DNA of 64,000 bases from Clostridiales bacterium (lineage in GTDB: Bacteria; Bacillota; Clostridia; Christensenellales; Aristaeellaceae), in NCBI GenBank assembly GCA_015056145.1, contig SVGY01000001.1, positions 372,001 through 436,000 on the forward strand. Direction: 5' to 3'. The notes beneath the pieces were generated by a model. It was not told where the DNA came from. It worked only from the letters and a program-made list of their open reading frames with translations, and ran no database searches. Of the stretch, positions 1 to 8,293 are shown piece by piece (the first letter of the stretch is position 1; each line of letters opens with the position of its first letter). Position numbers and translations under genes: made by a program.

Positions 1-584
1 AGATCGCCGTTGTATACAACCGGCGCACGGCTTTCCTTTTCAGCATATTGAAACCATTCCAGATGCACCTGTCCGCCGTACTGCTCCTCCCTTACCCGGG
101 GATGGATGATAAGCCTCTTCAGAGGATAATGATTGTATATAGAAAGCAGCTTTTCAAACTCCGCAGGGTCGCTCATACCAAGCCTGGTTTTGACCGATAC
201 GGGCAGAGGCGATTTTGTAAACACTTCATCAAAAAAGGTGCGAAGTCTTTCCGTATCGGCAAGGAAGCCGGCTCCCCTGCCCTTGCGCACCACCGTGGAG
301 GAAGGGCAGCCAAGATTCAGATTCACCTCGTCATATCCCATATCCGCAAGCATCTGCGTCGCCCACAGGAACGGCTCCGGGTCGTTTGCCAGTATCTGGG
401 GAATGGCATGCACGCCGGGATTGTTTTCCGGGGCGATGTCGGCTCTTTCCCGGTGGGTCAGGGAATGATTTTTGGGGCAGATAAAGGGCATAAAATACTC
501 ATCCGCCGGATGGAAACAGGCAGCCTGAGCCCGCCGGAACAAATGATGTGCCACCCCTTCCATGGGCGCAAAAAACAGTTTCAC
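1..584 (-). CDS. dus: tRNA-dihydrouridine synthase, 3' end cut by window edge
   Basis: Flavoprotein that reduces uridine to dihydrouridine in the tRNA D-loop. The first 194 codons are visible. They start KLFFAPMEGVAHHLFRR, the FMN-binding start of Dus proteins, and contain NLNLGCPSSTVVRKGRGAG with the conserved catalytic Cys (NxGCP), then SVKTRLG and LIIHPR of the TIM barrel. The start is GTG at 584-582, with GGAG 9 nt upstream; no in-frame ATG precedes it. The rest of the barrel and the C-terminal helical domain lie beyond the left edge. It is transcribed divergently from the AI-2E-type transporter gene. Family assignment is firm; the exact Dus subtype cannot be told. Confidence 0.9.
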   Translation of the reverse strand, partial: MKLFFAPMEGVAHHLFRRAQAACFHPADEYFMPFICPKNHSLTHRERADIAPENNPGVHAIPQILANDPEPFLWATQMLADMGYDEVNLNLGCPSSTVVRKGRGAGFLADTERLRTFFDEVFTKSPLPVSVKTRLGMSDPAEFEKLLSIYNHYPLKRLIIHPRVREEQYGGQVHLEWFQYAEKESRAPVVYNGD

Positions 585-616
585 AAACAGTACTCCAATC
601 TTTAACAAATTGTATA

Positions 617-644
617 TTGATGATAACAGAAAAAGTGGTAAAAT
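617..644 (+). promoter_or_regulatory. Predicted sigma-A promoter of transporter-GNAT operon
   Basis: A TTGATG -35 box at 617-622, a 16-nt spacer and an extended -10 TGGTAAAAT at 636-644 stand just upstream of the AAGGAGG at 653-659. Prediction from sequence match only. Confidence 0.5.
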
Positions 645-669
645 GGAATGGTAAGGAGGCGATTTTGTC

Positions 670-1809
670 ATGGACAAAAGCAAACGCATCGATATTATTG
701 TCATTGGCGTTTTACTGATTGTAACATACATCATTTTGCAGCATTTCGGCGCGATCTGGAAGTTCTTTCTTTTACTGCTGGGAATATTGACCCCCTTCCT
801 TTGGGGCTCCGCTCTTGCATTTATTCTTAATGTTCCCATGCGTTTTTTTGAAAACAAGGTCTTCAAGAAAATCAAAAAGTTGAACCGTTTCCCCACCCTT
901 TGCCGCATTCTGGCCCTGCTTATCACCCTGGCTTTGGTCGTGCTGGTGGTTTACATCGTTGTTTCACTGCTGGTTCCTCAGATCTCCGCCACCCTGGAAA
1001 GCATTATTCTGGGGCTGCCCAAAGCGGTGGAGCGGCTCAACGCTTTCCTTACGGAAAAAGGTTTTGATCTTGGCGATTATCTGCAGACCAATCTTCTGGG
1101 CAATTCGCCCGAGCAGCTCCGCACCCGGATTGAGCAGGTGCTGGATGTTGCCCTCAAGGGCGTTATCTATTCCACCGGCGTTCTTGGAAGCGTGTATTCC
1201 GGTCTTCTGCAGTTCTGCTTCACGCTGATGTTCACTTTCTACATTCTCTTTTCCAAAGAACGGCTGGGAAAACAGTTCATCAAGGTGGGCTACGCTTACC
1301 TGCCGGAAAAAAAGGTGGACCGCTACCGCAAGGTGGCCAATCTGACCCAGCACACCTTCTCTTCCTTCATTTCCGGTCAGTGCCTTGAAGCGCTGATCCT
1401 GGGCGTGCTGTTCTTCATTGCCATGAGCATTTTCAAAATGCCCTATGTGCTTTTGATCAGCGTTTTCATTTCCGTTACTGCGCTGATTCCCGTGGTGGGC
1501 GCATGGCTTGGCTGTTTCGTGGGCGTACTGCTGATCCTGATGGTCAACCCTATGCAGGCGCTTGGCTTCGGTATTATGTTCATTGTTATCCAGCAGCTGG
1601 AAGGCAACCTGATCTACCCCCATGTAATGGGCAATGCCATCGGCCTGCCCTCCATCTGGGTGCTGCTGGCAGTGGTGCTGGGCGATGGCCTGCTGGGCGT
1701 TCTCGGTATGCTTCTGTTCATTCCGCTGACCTCTGTTGTATACAAATTGTTCCGTGAAAAAGTTAACACCCGCATCAATGAACGTGGGCTGGAAAGCAAA
1801 TTGCAATGA
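670..1809 (+). CDS. AI-2E family transporter (PerM/YtvI-like)
   Basis: 379-aa polytopic membrane protein with about eight hydrophobic segments. It shows the family pattern: two N-terminal helices (residues about 8-50), a pair near 70-100, a long soluble stretch (about 105-175), and a C-terminal bundle with FISGQCLEALILG, ALIPVVGAWLG and LEGNLIYPHVMGNAIGLPSIWVL-type motifs. Members have been linked to autoinducer-2 export or to Na+/H+ antiport; the substrate here is unknown. The start is fixed by AAGGAGG at 653-659. The stop overlaps the next start (ATGA), so the two genes should be translationally coupled. Confidence 0.88.
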   Translation: MDKSKRIDIIVIGVLLIVTYIILQHFGAIWKFFLLLLGILTPFLWGSALAFILNVPMRFFENKVFKKIKKLNRFPTLCRILALLITLALVVLVVYIVVSLLVPQISATLESIILGLPKAVERLNAFLTEKGFDLGDYLQTNLLGNSPEQLRTRIEQVLDVALKGVIYSTGVLGSVYSGLLQFCFTLMFTFYILFSKERLGKQFIKVGYAYLPEKKVDRYRKVANLTQHTFSSFISGQCLEALILGVLFFIAMSIFKMPYVLLISVFISVTALIPVVGAWLGCFVGVLLILMVNPMQALGFGIMFIVIQQLEGNLIYPHVMGNAIGLPSIWVLLAVVLGDGLLGVLGMLLFIPLTSVVYKLFREKVNTRINERGLESKLQ

Positions 1810-2300
1810 TGAAAATCCTCCTCCGGAAAATGACCCCCTGCGAGTTTGAAAACTTTTGCGCCTGTTCCGCAAAGGCTTACGCAGCCGACCTGCAAAATGA
1901 CGAGGGCATTTCTGAGCAGGAAGCCCTTGCACAGGCCCTGCAGGAATTGAAAAGCGAGCTTCCCCAAGGCGCAGATACTCCCGGCCATTGCCTGATGATG
2001 GTCGTGAACCGTCAAAGCGGCGATGTTGTTGGCTTCCTTTGGTATCTGTACGAGTTTACAGAAGGTGTGAAGCAGGTCTTCCTCAGCGATATTCTGATAT
2101 ACGAAACCGAACGGAGAAAAGGATTTGCTACTGCTGCCCTCGCCGAAATGGAGCGCCTTGCCGGGAGGGATGGATGTAAAGAGAGCATCGTCTACGTCTG
2201 GAAACACAATCCCCAGGGGATCCGCCTGTATACAAAGGCTGGTTACCGTCCGCTGCGGGAGTTGGACGGCGGTATATATCTGAAAAAAGTCCTGTACTGA
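1806..2300 (+). CDS. GNAT family N-acetyltransferase
   Basis: 164-aa acetyl-CoA-dependent acetyltransferase. The GNAT core is visible: strand 4 VVGFLWYLYEF, strand and P-loop DILIYETERRKGFATAALAEME (residues about 95-116; the R-x-x-G-x-A pyrophosphate-binding loop is RRKGFA), and strand 6 with YTKAGYRPL near the C-terminus, typical of RimI- and YesJ-like proteins. The acceptor substrate cannot be told. The start codon overlaps the transporter stop by 4 nt (ATGA). Confidence 0.88.
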   Translation: MMKILLRKMTPCEFENFCACSAKAYAADLQNDEGISEQEALAQALQELKSELPQGADTPGHCLMMVVNRQSGDVVGFLWYLYEFTEGVKQVFLSDILIYETERRKGFATAALAEMERLAGRDGCKESIVYVWKHNPQGIRLYTKAGYRPLRELDGGIYLKKVLY

Positions 2301-2316
2301 CCATAAAGCATTGAAT

Positions 2317-2354
2317 GAACAGCGCCGGAGTTTTCTGTAACTCCGGCGCTGTTC
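2317..2354. terminator. Bidirectional stem-loop between convergent genes
   Basis: Perfect 16-bp GC-rich inverted repeat (GAACAGCGCCGGAGTT at 2317-2332, its complement at 2339-2354) with a 6-nt loop, between the convergent GNAT and DUF421 genes. The T-tract is poor on both strands. Confidence 0.7.
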
Positions 2355-2364
2355 TGTCCATAAT

Positions 2365-3075
2365 TCAGTTATAGCAGTCCTTCGGCTTTTCTGCCTCCCG
2401 GGGATATACCGTCAGCCGGCCTTCGTTTACGCAGGCCAGAAGTACCTTCCGGTAGTCCGTGTAGCCCAAAGACCTCAGCTGCCTGTCCAGCCATTTTTTC
2501 TCAAAGCCAATGGCATGCAGCCTTTCGGGGAATACCACCCCGTCCATGACAACCGCAACGGAAGGCCGTTCCAGCCCAGGATTAACATGCATGTCCTGCG
2601 GTGTCAGCGGCCTCCTTTCACTCTTTGGCAAAAAGGACAGCTTGCCATTTACTTCCAGAAGAATCATTTCCAGTTCCTCCAGGTCGAAATACCCCGCCGT
2701 CCGGCATTCGGCAAGCAGTTCGTTCAGATCAATCTTTGCCTTTTTCAGGCTGGAAAGGTACAACCTGCCCCGGTCGAATATCACCAGCGGCGCCCCCAGA
2801 AACAGCTTGCGGGATTTCAGGGAATGCAGGTTGATAACATTGATCAGCACCGTGACAAGGGCATAAATGCCCATAGCTTCCAAGACATACCAGCTTTCCT
2901 GGTCCGGATGGGCGGCCATCTCCGACGCCAGCGACCCGAAGGAAATGCCGATTACATAGTCAAACATAGTCATCTGGCTCATTTGCCGCTTGCCCATCAG
3001 CTTGGTCAGCACAAAAAGCGCCACAAGGGAAAACAGGCTGAAAACAGCCACCTGTCCAAGTTTTTCCACCATCAA
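2365..3075 (-). CDS. DUF421 (YetF/YcaP) membrane protein
   Basis: 236-aa integral membrane protein. Three N-terminal helices (residues about 8-28, 40-58, 66-86) carry the family motif LTKLMGKRQMSQMTMFDYVIGISFGSLA, followed by the soluble YetF domain with LVIFDRGRLY, ELLAECRTAGYFDLEELEMILLEVNGKLSFLPK. In spore formers related proteins affect membrane or spore properties, but no biochemical function is established. The start is probably TTG at 3075, about 9 nt after a GGGGGA; ATG at 3072 is the alternative. It stands alone, convergent with the GNAT gene. Confidence 0.9.
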   Translation of the reverse strand: MMVEKLGQVAVFSLFSLVALFVLTKLMGKRQMSQMTMFDYVIGISFGSLASEMAAHPDQESWYVLEAMGIYALVTVLINVINLHSLKSRKLFLGAPLVIFDRGRLYLSSLKKAKIDLNELLAECRTAGYFDLEELEMILLEVNGKLSFLPKSERRPLTPQDMHVNPGLERPSVAVVMDGVVFPERLHAIGFEKKWLDRQLRSLGYTDYRKVLLACVNEGRLTVYPREAEKPKDCYN

Positions 3076-3181
3076 TCCAACTTTCCCCCTTTCACAGCTT
3101 TAATATGACCTGCGCAACAAAAATCATCCCCCTACGGGCAAGTTAACGTTCTTAAATAATCCGAAGCAAGGCTTACACCGA

Positions 3182-3210
3182 TTGACTTTGTTCCATGTCT
3201 GTGATACCAT
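3182..3210 (+). promoter_or_regulatory. Predicted sigma-A promoter of sugar transferase operon
   Basis: TTGACT at 3182-3187, a 17-nt spacer, then an extended -10 TGATACCAT at 3202-3210. The promoter overlaps an upstream in-frame TTG codon, which argues that translation starts downstream at ATG 3257. Confidence 0.6.
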
Positions 3211-3256
3211 AAAAATGGTGCTCTTGTGCCATACCAATGCAGAAAGAGGCAACGCA

Positions 3257-3988
3257 ATGTCTTCAATACAGCAAAAGGGGCAGACGGAAACAAGTCTGCC
3301 CAGATGGGACGGGCCTTTGAGTCATCCCTTTTACAGCAAAGTGATCAAGCGGGTTCTGGATTTTGTTTTTGCACTGATTTTGCTCCTGCCCTGCCTGGTG
3401 CTGATGCTGCCCATCGCCCTGGCGGTCAAGCTGACTTCGGAAGGCCCTGTTTTCTATTCGGCGCCCCGTGGCGGCTACCACAACAAAACCTTCCACATCC
3501 TCAAGTTCCGCACCATGGTGGTAGGAGCGGACCGCTTCAGCTCCACCACTGCCTTCAACGATCCCCGTGTTACCAAAGTAGGCCGCATCCTCCGCAAAAC
3601 CAAGCTGGACGAGCTTCCTCAGCTGTTCAACATCATCCGGGGCGAGATGTCCTTCATCGGCCCCCGGCCCGAGGTGCTGCACTACACCACCCAGTATACC
3701 CCCGAACAGGAATGCATCCTGTGGGTTCGCCCCGGCATTACCGACCCCAGTTCCATCAAGCTTATCAGCCTTGACGAGGCCGTGGGCCACGATGACCCGG
3801 AGGGCACCTACGAGCGTGAAATTCTCGGCGAAAAGAACCGCATGCGTGTGGAGTATGCCACCACGCAGTGCTTCTCCCGGGATGTGAAAATCTTCTTCAA
3901 CACCTTTGGCGCACTTTTCCGCAAGCTGTTCGTACACAAGCCCGCCCCTGTTACCGGCGAGGCGGCAGACCAAGGAGGCCAACAATGA
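3257..3988 (+). CDS. Undecaprenyl-phosphate sugar phosphotransferase (initiating transferase)
   Basis: 243-aa membrane-anchored enzyme of the bacterial sugar transferase family (PglC/WcaJ catalytic domain). It would move a sugar-1-phosphate from a nucleotide sugar to undecaprenyl phosphate and so start a surface polysaccharide or glycan. One hydrophobic segment (about residues 30-55, KRVLDFVFALILLLPCLVL) precedes the signature HILKFRTM, the KLDELPQLFNIIRGEMSFIGPRPE block and the C-terminal RPGIT. It has no multi-helix N-terminal region, so it is the short monotopic form. ATG 3257 is chosen because of GAAAGAGG just upstream and the promoter overlapping the longer frame. Its stop overlaps the transketolase start. 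Confidence 0.9.
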   Translation: MSSIQQKGQTETSLPRWDGPLSHPFYSKVIKRVLDFVFALILLLPCLVLMLPIALAVKLTSEGPVFYSAPRGGYHNKTFHILKFRTMVVGADRFSSTTAFNDPRVTKVGRILRKTKLDELPQLFNIIRGEMSFIGPRPEVLHYTTQYTPEQECILWVRPGITDPSSIKLISLDEAVGHDDPEGTYEREILGEKNRMRVEYATTQCFSRDVKIFFNTFGALFRKLFVHKPAPVTGEAADQGGQQ

Positions 3989-4815
3989 TGAACAAACTCA
4001 GCAGCAGGGAGCTGGCGTACCGTATCCGCCTCCATGCTCTTGAAATGACCAATCTGGGCGGCACCAGCCATATTGGCAGCATCTTCTCCATGGCTGATTT
4101 TCTGGCTGTGCTCTATGCAGATGTGCTCAATGTGAATCCTGAAAACCCCCGCATGCCGGAACGTGACCGGCTGATTCTCAGCAAGGGCCATGCAGGTGCA
4201 GGCGTGTATGCAGCGCTTGCAGAATGCGGTTTCTTTCCCGTGGAGCAACTTAAGACCCATTGCCAGAACGGCAGCATTCTTTCCGGCCATGTAAGCCACA
4301 AAGGAGTACCCGGCGTAGAGGCTTCCACCGGCTCGCTCGGTCAGGGTATGCCCATGGCCATGGGCATGGCTATGGCCGCCAAGCTCAACGGCCAGAAGCA
4401 CCATGTGCACTGCATTATCGGCGACGGCGAATGCGACGAGGGCGCAGTGTGGGAATCTGCCCTCATTGCCAACCAGTACAAGCTGGACAACTTTATCGTA
4501 ACCATCGATTTTAACAAGATACAGTCCCTGGCCCCCGTTGAGGAGACCATCGCCCTGGAACCCATGGATGACAAGTGGCGCAGCTTCGGCTGGCATGTTA
4601 TCCGTGTGGATGGCCACGACCACGACGCTCTGCACCGTGCCTACGAAGAAGCCAACGCTGCCCTGGGCGGCGGCAAGCCTGTAGTGGTGATTGCCGATAC
4701 CGTCAAGGGTAAAGGCGTCAGCTTCATGGAAGGGGACGTTTTGTGGCACTACCGCACCGCACGGGGCGAGGAATACGACGCAGCCCTGAAGGAACTGGAG
4801 GCGCAAAAACCATGA
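3985..4815 (+). CDS. Transketolase, N-terminal (TPP-binding) subunit
   Basis: 276-aa subunit of a split transketolase, which transfers two-carbon ketol units between sugar phosphates using thiamine diphosphate. The GTSHIGSIFSMADFLAVLYA start, LSKGHAGAGVYAALAE, SLGQGMPMAMGMA, and the TPP/Mg motif GDGECDEGAVWE...DFN are all present. AAGGAGG at 3972-3978 serves ATG 3985 (3988 is a second option). The gene overlaps the sugar transferase stop by 4 nt and its own stop overlaps the next start by 4 nt. The pairing with an initiating sugar transferase suggests a role in making a special sugar, but a housekeeping transketolase is equally possible. Confidence 0.92.
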   Translation: MMNKLSSRELAYRIRLHALEMTNLGGTSHIGSIFSMADFLAVLYADVLNVNPENPRMPERDRLILSKGHAGAGVYAALAECGFFPVEQLKTHCQNGSILSGHVSHKGVPGVEASTGSLGQGMPMAMGMAMAAKLNGQKHHVHCIIGDGECDEGAVWESALIANQYKLDNFIVTIDFNKIQSLAPVEETIALEPMDDKWRSFGWHVIRVDGHDHDALHRAYEEANAALGGGKPVVVIADTVKGKGVSFMEGDVLWHYRTARGEEYDAALKELEAQKP

Positions 4816-5747
4816 GAGATACCTTCACCCGATGCCTTGAAAACTACGCCCGGGAACATAAGGAGCTTGTGCTCATCACCGGCGACCTTGGTTTTGGCGT
4901 ACTGCGCAAGTACATCGCCGAATTTCCCGACCAGTTTATCAACGCCGGCATTTCCGAACAGGCTATGACCAGTATGGCCGCCGGTATGGCCCTGGAAGGC
5001 AAAACCGTTGTGGTGTATTCCATCGGCAACTTCCCCACCCTGCGCTGCCTTGAACAGATCCGTAACTGCTGTGCCTACCATCAGGTCAATGTGAAAATCG
5101 TGTGTGTAGGCGCTGGTTTCGTATATGGCACCCTTGGCATGACCCACCACGCCACCGAGGATATGAGCGCCCTGCGCCTGCTGCCCGGTGTGAAGGTCTA
5201 TGCGCCTGCGGATGCTGTGGAAACCGAGGCCGTTATGAACCGTTTCCTCAGCGAACCCGGCGTTGCCTACCTGCGCATCGGCCGTGGCGGCGAACCCGTC
5301 AACCACGAGGAAGGCTCCCTGAACGGCTATGCCACCGGCAAGGCCCTGGAGCAGTTTTCCGGCACCGACGCCTTCATCCTTACCGCAGGCGGCATTCTTC
5401 CCGATGCCATTCAGGCCTCCAAGATTCTTGCCCAGGCTGGCAAGAGCGTAGGTGTCGCAAGCTTCCCCACCATCAAGCCCCTTGACGAGGCCTATCTCGC
5501 CGAGCTGTGCAAAAAGGTGCCCGTCCTCTTCACTGCTGAAGAACACACCATCGTGGGTGGTTTCGGCGGCGCTGTGTGCGAATTTGTTGCAGGCCAGAAA
5601 GGAAACCGTGCACGGGTCATCCGCATCGGCCTCAACGACACCTACTGCGCCACCGTGGGCAACCAGCAGTACCTGAAAGCCCAGTTCGGCCTTGACGCAG
5701 AGGGCATTGCCCGGCGTGTGCTGAGCGTCCTGGACGGGAAAGAGTAA
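4812..5747 (+). CDS. Transketolase, C-terminal (pyrimidine-binding) subunit
   Basis: 311-aa partner of the preceding subunit. It contains the pyrimidine-binding domain with the catalytic glutamate in FINAGISEQAMTSMAAGMALEG, then MTHHATEDMSALRLLPGVKVYAPAD and YLRIGRGGEP, and a C-terminal transketolase domain (ILTAGGILPDAIQAS...VPVLFTAEEHTIVGGFG). Together the two chains equal a full-length transketolase or DXS-like enzyme. The start is ATG 4812 after GGAGG at 4798-4802; a longer in-frame extension lies inside the upstream gene and is rejected. Last gene of the three-gene operon. Confidence 0.92.
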   Translation: MRDTFTRCLENYAREHKELVLITGDLGFGVLRKYIAEFPDQFINAGISEQAMTSMAAGMALEGKTVVVYSIGNFPTLRCLEQIRNCCAYHQVNVKIVCVGAGFVYGTLGMTHHATEDMSALRLLPGVKVYAPADAVETEAVMNRFLSEPGVAYLRIGRGGEPVNHEEGSLNGYATGKALEQFSGTDAFILTAGGILPDAIQASKILAQAGKSVGVASFPTIKPLDEAYLAELCKKVPVLFTAEEHTIVGGFGGAVCEFVAGQKGNRARVIRIGLNDTYCATVGNQQYLKAQFGLDAEGIARRVLSVLDGKE

Positions 5748-5767
5748 GATACGAGTATTTGTGTGAG

Positions 5768-5806
5768 ATCCGGGAGAAGGCTTTTCTGAGAAAAGCCCCC
5801 TCCCGG
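5768..5806 (+). terminator. Stem-loop after transketolase operon
   Basis: Nested inverted repeat: CCGGGAG pairs with CTCCCGG and GGCTTTT with AAAAGCC inside it. It lies directly downstream of the transketolase C-subunit and upstream of the tandem repeats. Confidence 0.6.
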
Positions 5807-5811
5807 GCCCT

Positions 5812-6076
5812 CCCGAAAAGCGCCTTTTGATGATGAACCATCGTTTTCATCGCAAAAGGCTTTTTTGTTGCCCGTTTTTCCCTTGCCATCTCAAAATGCG
5901 CTTCTTTTGGTTCTTTTCTTCTCAGAAGAAAAGAACGTCCCCCACCCGAAAAGCGTCTTTTGATGATGAACCATCGCTTTCATCGCAAAAGGCTTTTTTG
6001 TTGCCCGTTTTTCCCTTGCCATCTCAAAATGCGCTTCTTTTGGTTCTTTTCTTCTCAGAAGAAAAGAACGTCCCCC
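5812..6076. repeat. Two tandem copies of a 133-bp intergenic repeat
   Basis: Copy 1 (5812-5943) and copy 2 (5945-6076) differ at two internal positions (C5823/T5956 and T5844/C5977). Each unit holds two hairpins. The first pairs GCCTTTTG with CAAAAGGC and ends in TTTTTT (about 5820-5868). The second is a 27-nt near-perfect palindrome with 13-bp arms (5910-5936 and 6043-6069). No start codon with a ribosome site and no convincing reading frame was seen. This 374-bp gap between the transketolase and TPM genes is filled almost wholly by these repeats and the preceding terminator; the convergent TPM gene ends at 6122. Confidence 0.9.
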
Positions 6077-6121
6077 CGGTTTTCCAGGAGGACGAAGTAA
6101 TATATTTTCGCAAAACAATGC

Positions 6122-7183
6122 TTAGAATTTGCCGCTGAAGCCGCCGTGGGAACCGCCGCCGCTGCTGGTATGCACGCCGCTGCCTCCGCTGAAGCCTCCG
6201 CCGCCAAATCCACCGCCGGAGGAACGGTTGTCCGGCCTGCGGACACGGTTCACAGAAGAGCGAATATACTGGTCGCCATGCCGGGTCATTCTGAGAGAAG
6301 AATTGTTTCTGACGGAATATTCGTAGGTATTGCGTTTCAGATTGTAGTTGCCTTTTACAGAAAATACGAAGATCAGGCATACCACAAGACCGATTCCGCC
6401 GCTTACCAGCATTTCCGTACCAGTAAGTGCCTTGTGCGGGGCAGTAAGCATCTGGCCAGTATGAACATCATACTGGAATGCTCCTTCAGGGATGCCTTCC
6501 TTCACATAACGGGTCGTTCCGGAAATCAGTTCCGTTACGCATTGTGCATAATTGTTCGTATGGCGTGCAGCACTCAGATTGTTTCGCAAAGCGTAGTCCA
6601 GCGAAGAAGCACGCTCATCGGTGATATAATCGATCATCTTGCCGGTGGTAGACACAGCGTAGTCGCCAGAGCCCGGATTGATATAGATTAGCATGCCGCT
6701 GTCCTCATCGTCATCGGCAGGTTCCACATTTCCCAGGATACCTGCTGCGCACCCCTCTTCATAGAAAACGTCTGCTTCATCCTGAGCCGTTGCTTTTTTC
6801 AAAGGGCCATTATAGGTGACCACCACAAAATCCATACCGGTTTCCTTCTGGAACTGGGTGATCTGCTGATTGATCTTCGCTTCCTCAGCCGGACTCAGAA
6901 GGTTTCCATCATCAAAAATACGTTGACCATACGGAGTCGTTCCAGTGTTTTCCGCAGGCTGAGGGGCAGGTTCTTCGGTAGCGACGGGGGCCTGCGTAAC
7001 TGCCTGAGTCTCCCGGGGCCTGTCGATGATCACCAGCGAATCGGAGCTTTTGCTATCCTCAGCAGCATTATCACCATCAAAAAAGGCATCAAAATCCGCA
7101 GTCCAAATACTGCTGGCCATCGCCGGCAAAGCCGCCAGCAACAGCGCCAGGATAATCAGCAGCGCTGATAAACGTTTCTTCAT
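6122..7183 (-). CDS. Secreted/membrane TPM-domain protein
   Basis: 353-aa protein. Signal peptide at residues 1-23 (KKRLSALLIILALLLAALPAMA), a low-complexity Pro/Thr/Glu linker, then a TPM domain (about 85-220: YGQRIFDDGNLLSPAEEAKINQQI...GMDFVVVTYN...DSGMLIYINPGSGDYAVSTTGKM). One membrane helix follows near 265-285 and the C-terminus is Gly/Ser-rich (GGGFGGGGFSGGSG...), as in many YgcG-like proteins. TPM proteins have been tied to membrane protein repair and photosystem assembly; the bacterial role is unsettled. The start has AGGAGG 8 nt upstream. The gene follows the zinc-ribbon gene by 15 nt and is likely co-transcribed with it. Confidence 0.87.
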   Translation of the reverse strand: MKKRLSALLIILALLLAALPAMASSIWTADFDAFFDGDNAAEDSKSSDSLVIIDRPRETQAVTQAPVATEEPAPQPAENTGTTPYGQRIFDDGNLLSPAEEAKINQQITQFQKETGMDFVVVTYNGPLKKATAQDEADVFYEEGCAAGILGNVEPADDDEDSGMLIYINPGSGDYAVSTTGKMIDYITDERASSLDYALRNNLSAARHTNNYAQCVTELISGTTRYVKEGIPEGAFQYDVHTGQMLTAPHKALTGTEMLVSGGIGLVVCLIFVFSVKGNYNLKRNTYEYSVRNNSSLRMTRHGDQYIRSSVNRVRRPDNRSSGGGFGGGGFSGGSGVHTSSGGGSHGGFSGKF

Positions 7184-7198
7184 CCTTGTTTCCTCCTA

Positions 7199-8293
7199 TC
7201 AGAACAGGAAATAGCTGGCAATGCAGCATACCGCAAAGACAATTGCGCCGGCGATCAATCCCGTGCGCCAAAGCTTACCCTTGTTCACAGGCAGCCGGCC
7301 GCAAATTTCACCAGTGCATCCGTTCATGACATAGTAATAGGGATCATCCTTGTTTTCCTTGTTGGGATAGGTCAAAACCCAGGTAGGAAGAAGCACATAC
7401 TCGCTCTCCATGTTATCCAGTTCAACGGAGGTTTCACCGCTGAGCGAACCGTAGCGGGTATCTTCCGTCAGCAGGGATTTGGAGTAGCCTTTTACTTCCT
7501 GCATAATCTCGCTGTTGTAATCCTTCGCCTCCATATCACGGCGTTCCGCAAGGAAGCCGGAAAGGTATGCGCCGGAGAACTTTTTTGCGTCTTCAAGGGG
7601 GAAGGGATGAATGCCTTCCGCCAACTTGCGGTTCACCTTTTTCAAAGCAGGGCGCATGATTTTGTTAAAGCGGATCTTGCCCCCGCGTTCCACAGAATAG
7701 TAATCCTTTTTGGTGATGATATAATCCGTGGTGTAGGAAGTGCTGGTATTGACGCCGGTACCGGTGAAGACAGCGCTTACATCCACCTGATTAACAAAAT
7801 GGGGATAGTATACGCCGTTCATCTTTTCCACCTGGGATTTGCTGAAAAAGGCCGTGGGCACATACTTCTTCTTCTGAACCCATCCCATGAAGGTTTCCAC
7901 GGCTTTTTCCTTGCCAATGGTGAAAGGCAGCACCTTGTCCGGGCGCATGTCCGCTGTCAGCTTGCCCTGCAATACCACCGGGCTGTGGCAGTAATAGCAG
8001 TGGGTAGCCACCGTGGTTTCATCGGTCATGATCTCACTGCCGCAATTCTGGCAGCGATAGGCAACCTGAGAAGAACCATCGGAGGAATCCGCCGTTTCCT
8101 GGGAATCAGTCTGGTTCTCAGGTTGTTCCTGCTGGGCGGTTTCTTCAGGCTGGTTTTCGTATTCGCTGTCACGATCCGTTAGCTCGTTTTCGGCAAAAGC
8201 AGAGTCGCAAAAAGGACACTTCCAACGCTGGGAATCCGGCTCAAAATTCAGATAGGCGCCGCAGCTGGGGCATTTGTAGGTTACGCCTGCCAT
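7199..8293 (-). CDS. Zinc-ribbon protein with C-terminal membrane helix
   Basis: 364-aa protein. A first zinc ribbon (CPSCGAYLNF...KCPFCDSAF, residues about 7-32), a Gln/Glu/Asp-rich linker, and a second ribbon (CQNCGSEI...CYYCHSPVVL, about 82-107) are followed by a conserved globular region (KVLPFTIGKEKAVETFMGW...YYPHFVNQVDV) and a final hydrophobic segment (about 342-362). This is the TFIIB-type zinc-ribbon family often found beside TPM, TelA and XpaC genes. Function is unknown; the tail anchor suggests a membrane-attached partner of the TPM protein. ATG 8293 is preferred over an upstream ATT-initiated extension because GAGGTG lies 7 nt before it. Confidence 0.82.
   Translation of the reverse strand: MAGVTYKCPSCGAYLNFEPDSQRWKCPFCDSAFAENELTDRDSEYENQPEETAQQEQPENQTDSQETADSSDGSSQVAYRCQNCGSEIMTDETTVATHCYYCHSPVVLQGKLTADMRPDKVLPFTIGKEKAVETFMGWVQKKKYVPTAFFSKSQVEKMNGVYYPHFVNQVDVSAVFTGTGVNTSTSYTTDYIITKKDYYSVERGGKIRFNKIMRPALKKVNRKLAEGIHPFPLEDAKKFSGAYLSGFLAERRDMEAKDYNSEIMQEVKGYSKSLLTEDTRYGSLSGETSVELDNMESEYVLLPTWVLTYPNKENKDDPYYYVMNGCTGEICGRLPVNKGKLWRTGLIAGAIVFAVCCIASYFLF

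Noticed and set aside
5812-6118. Small open frames within the tandem repeat
   Set aside because: They are repeated only because the DNA unit is, lack ribosome sites, and read through hairpins.
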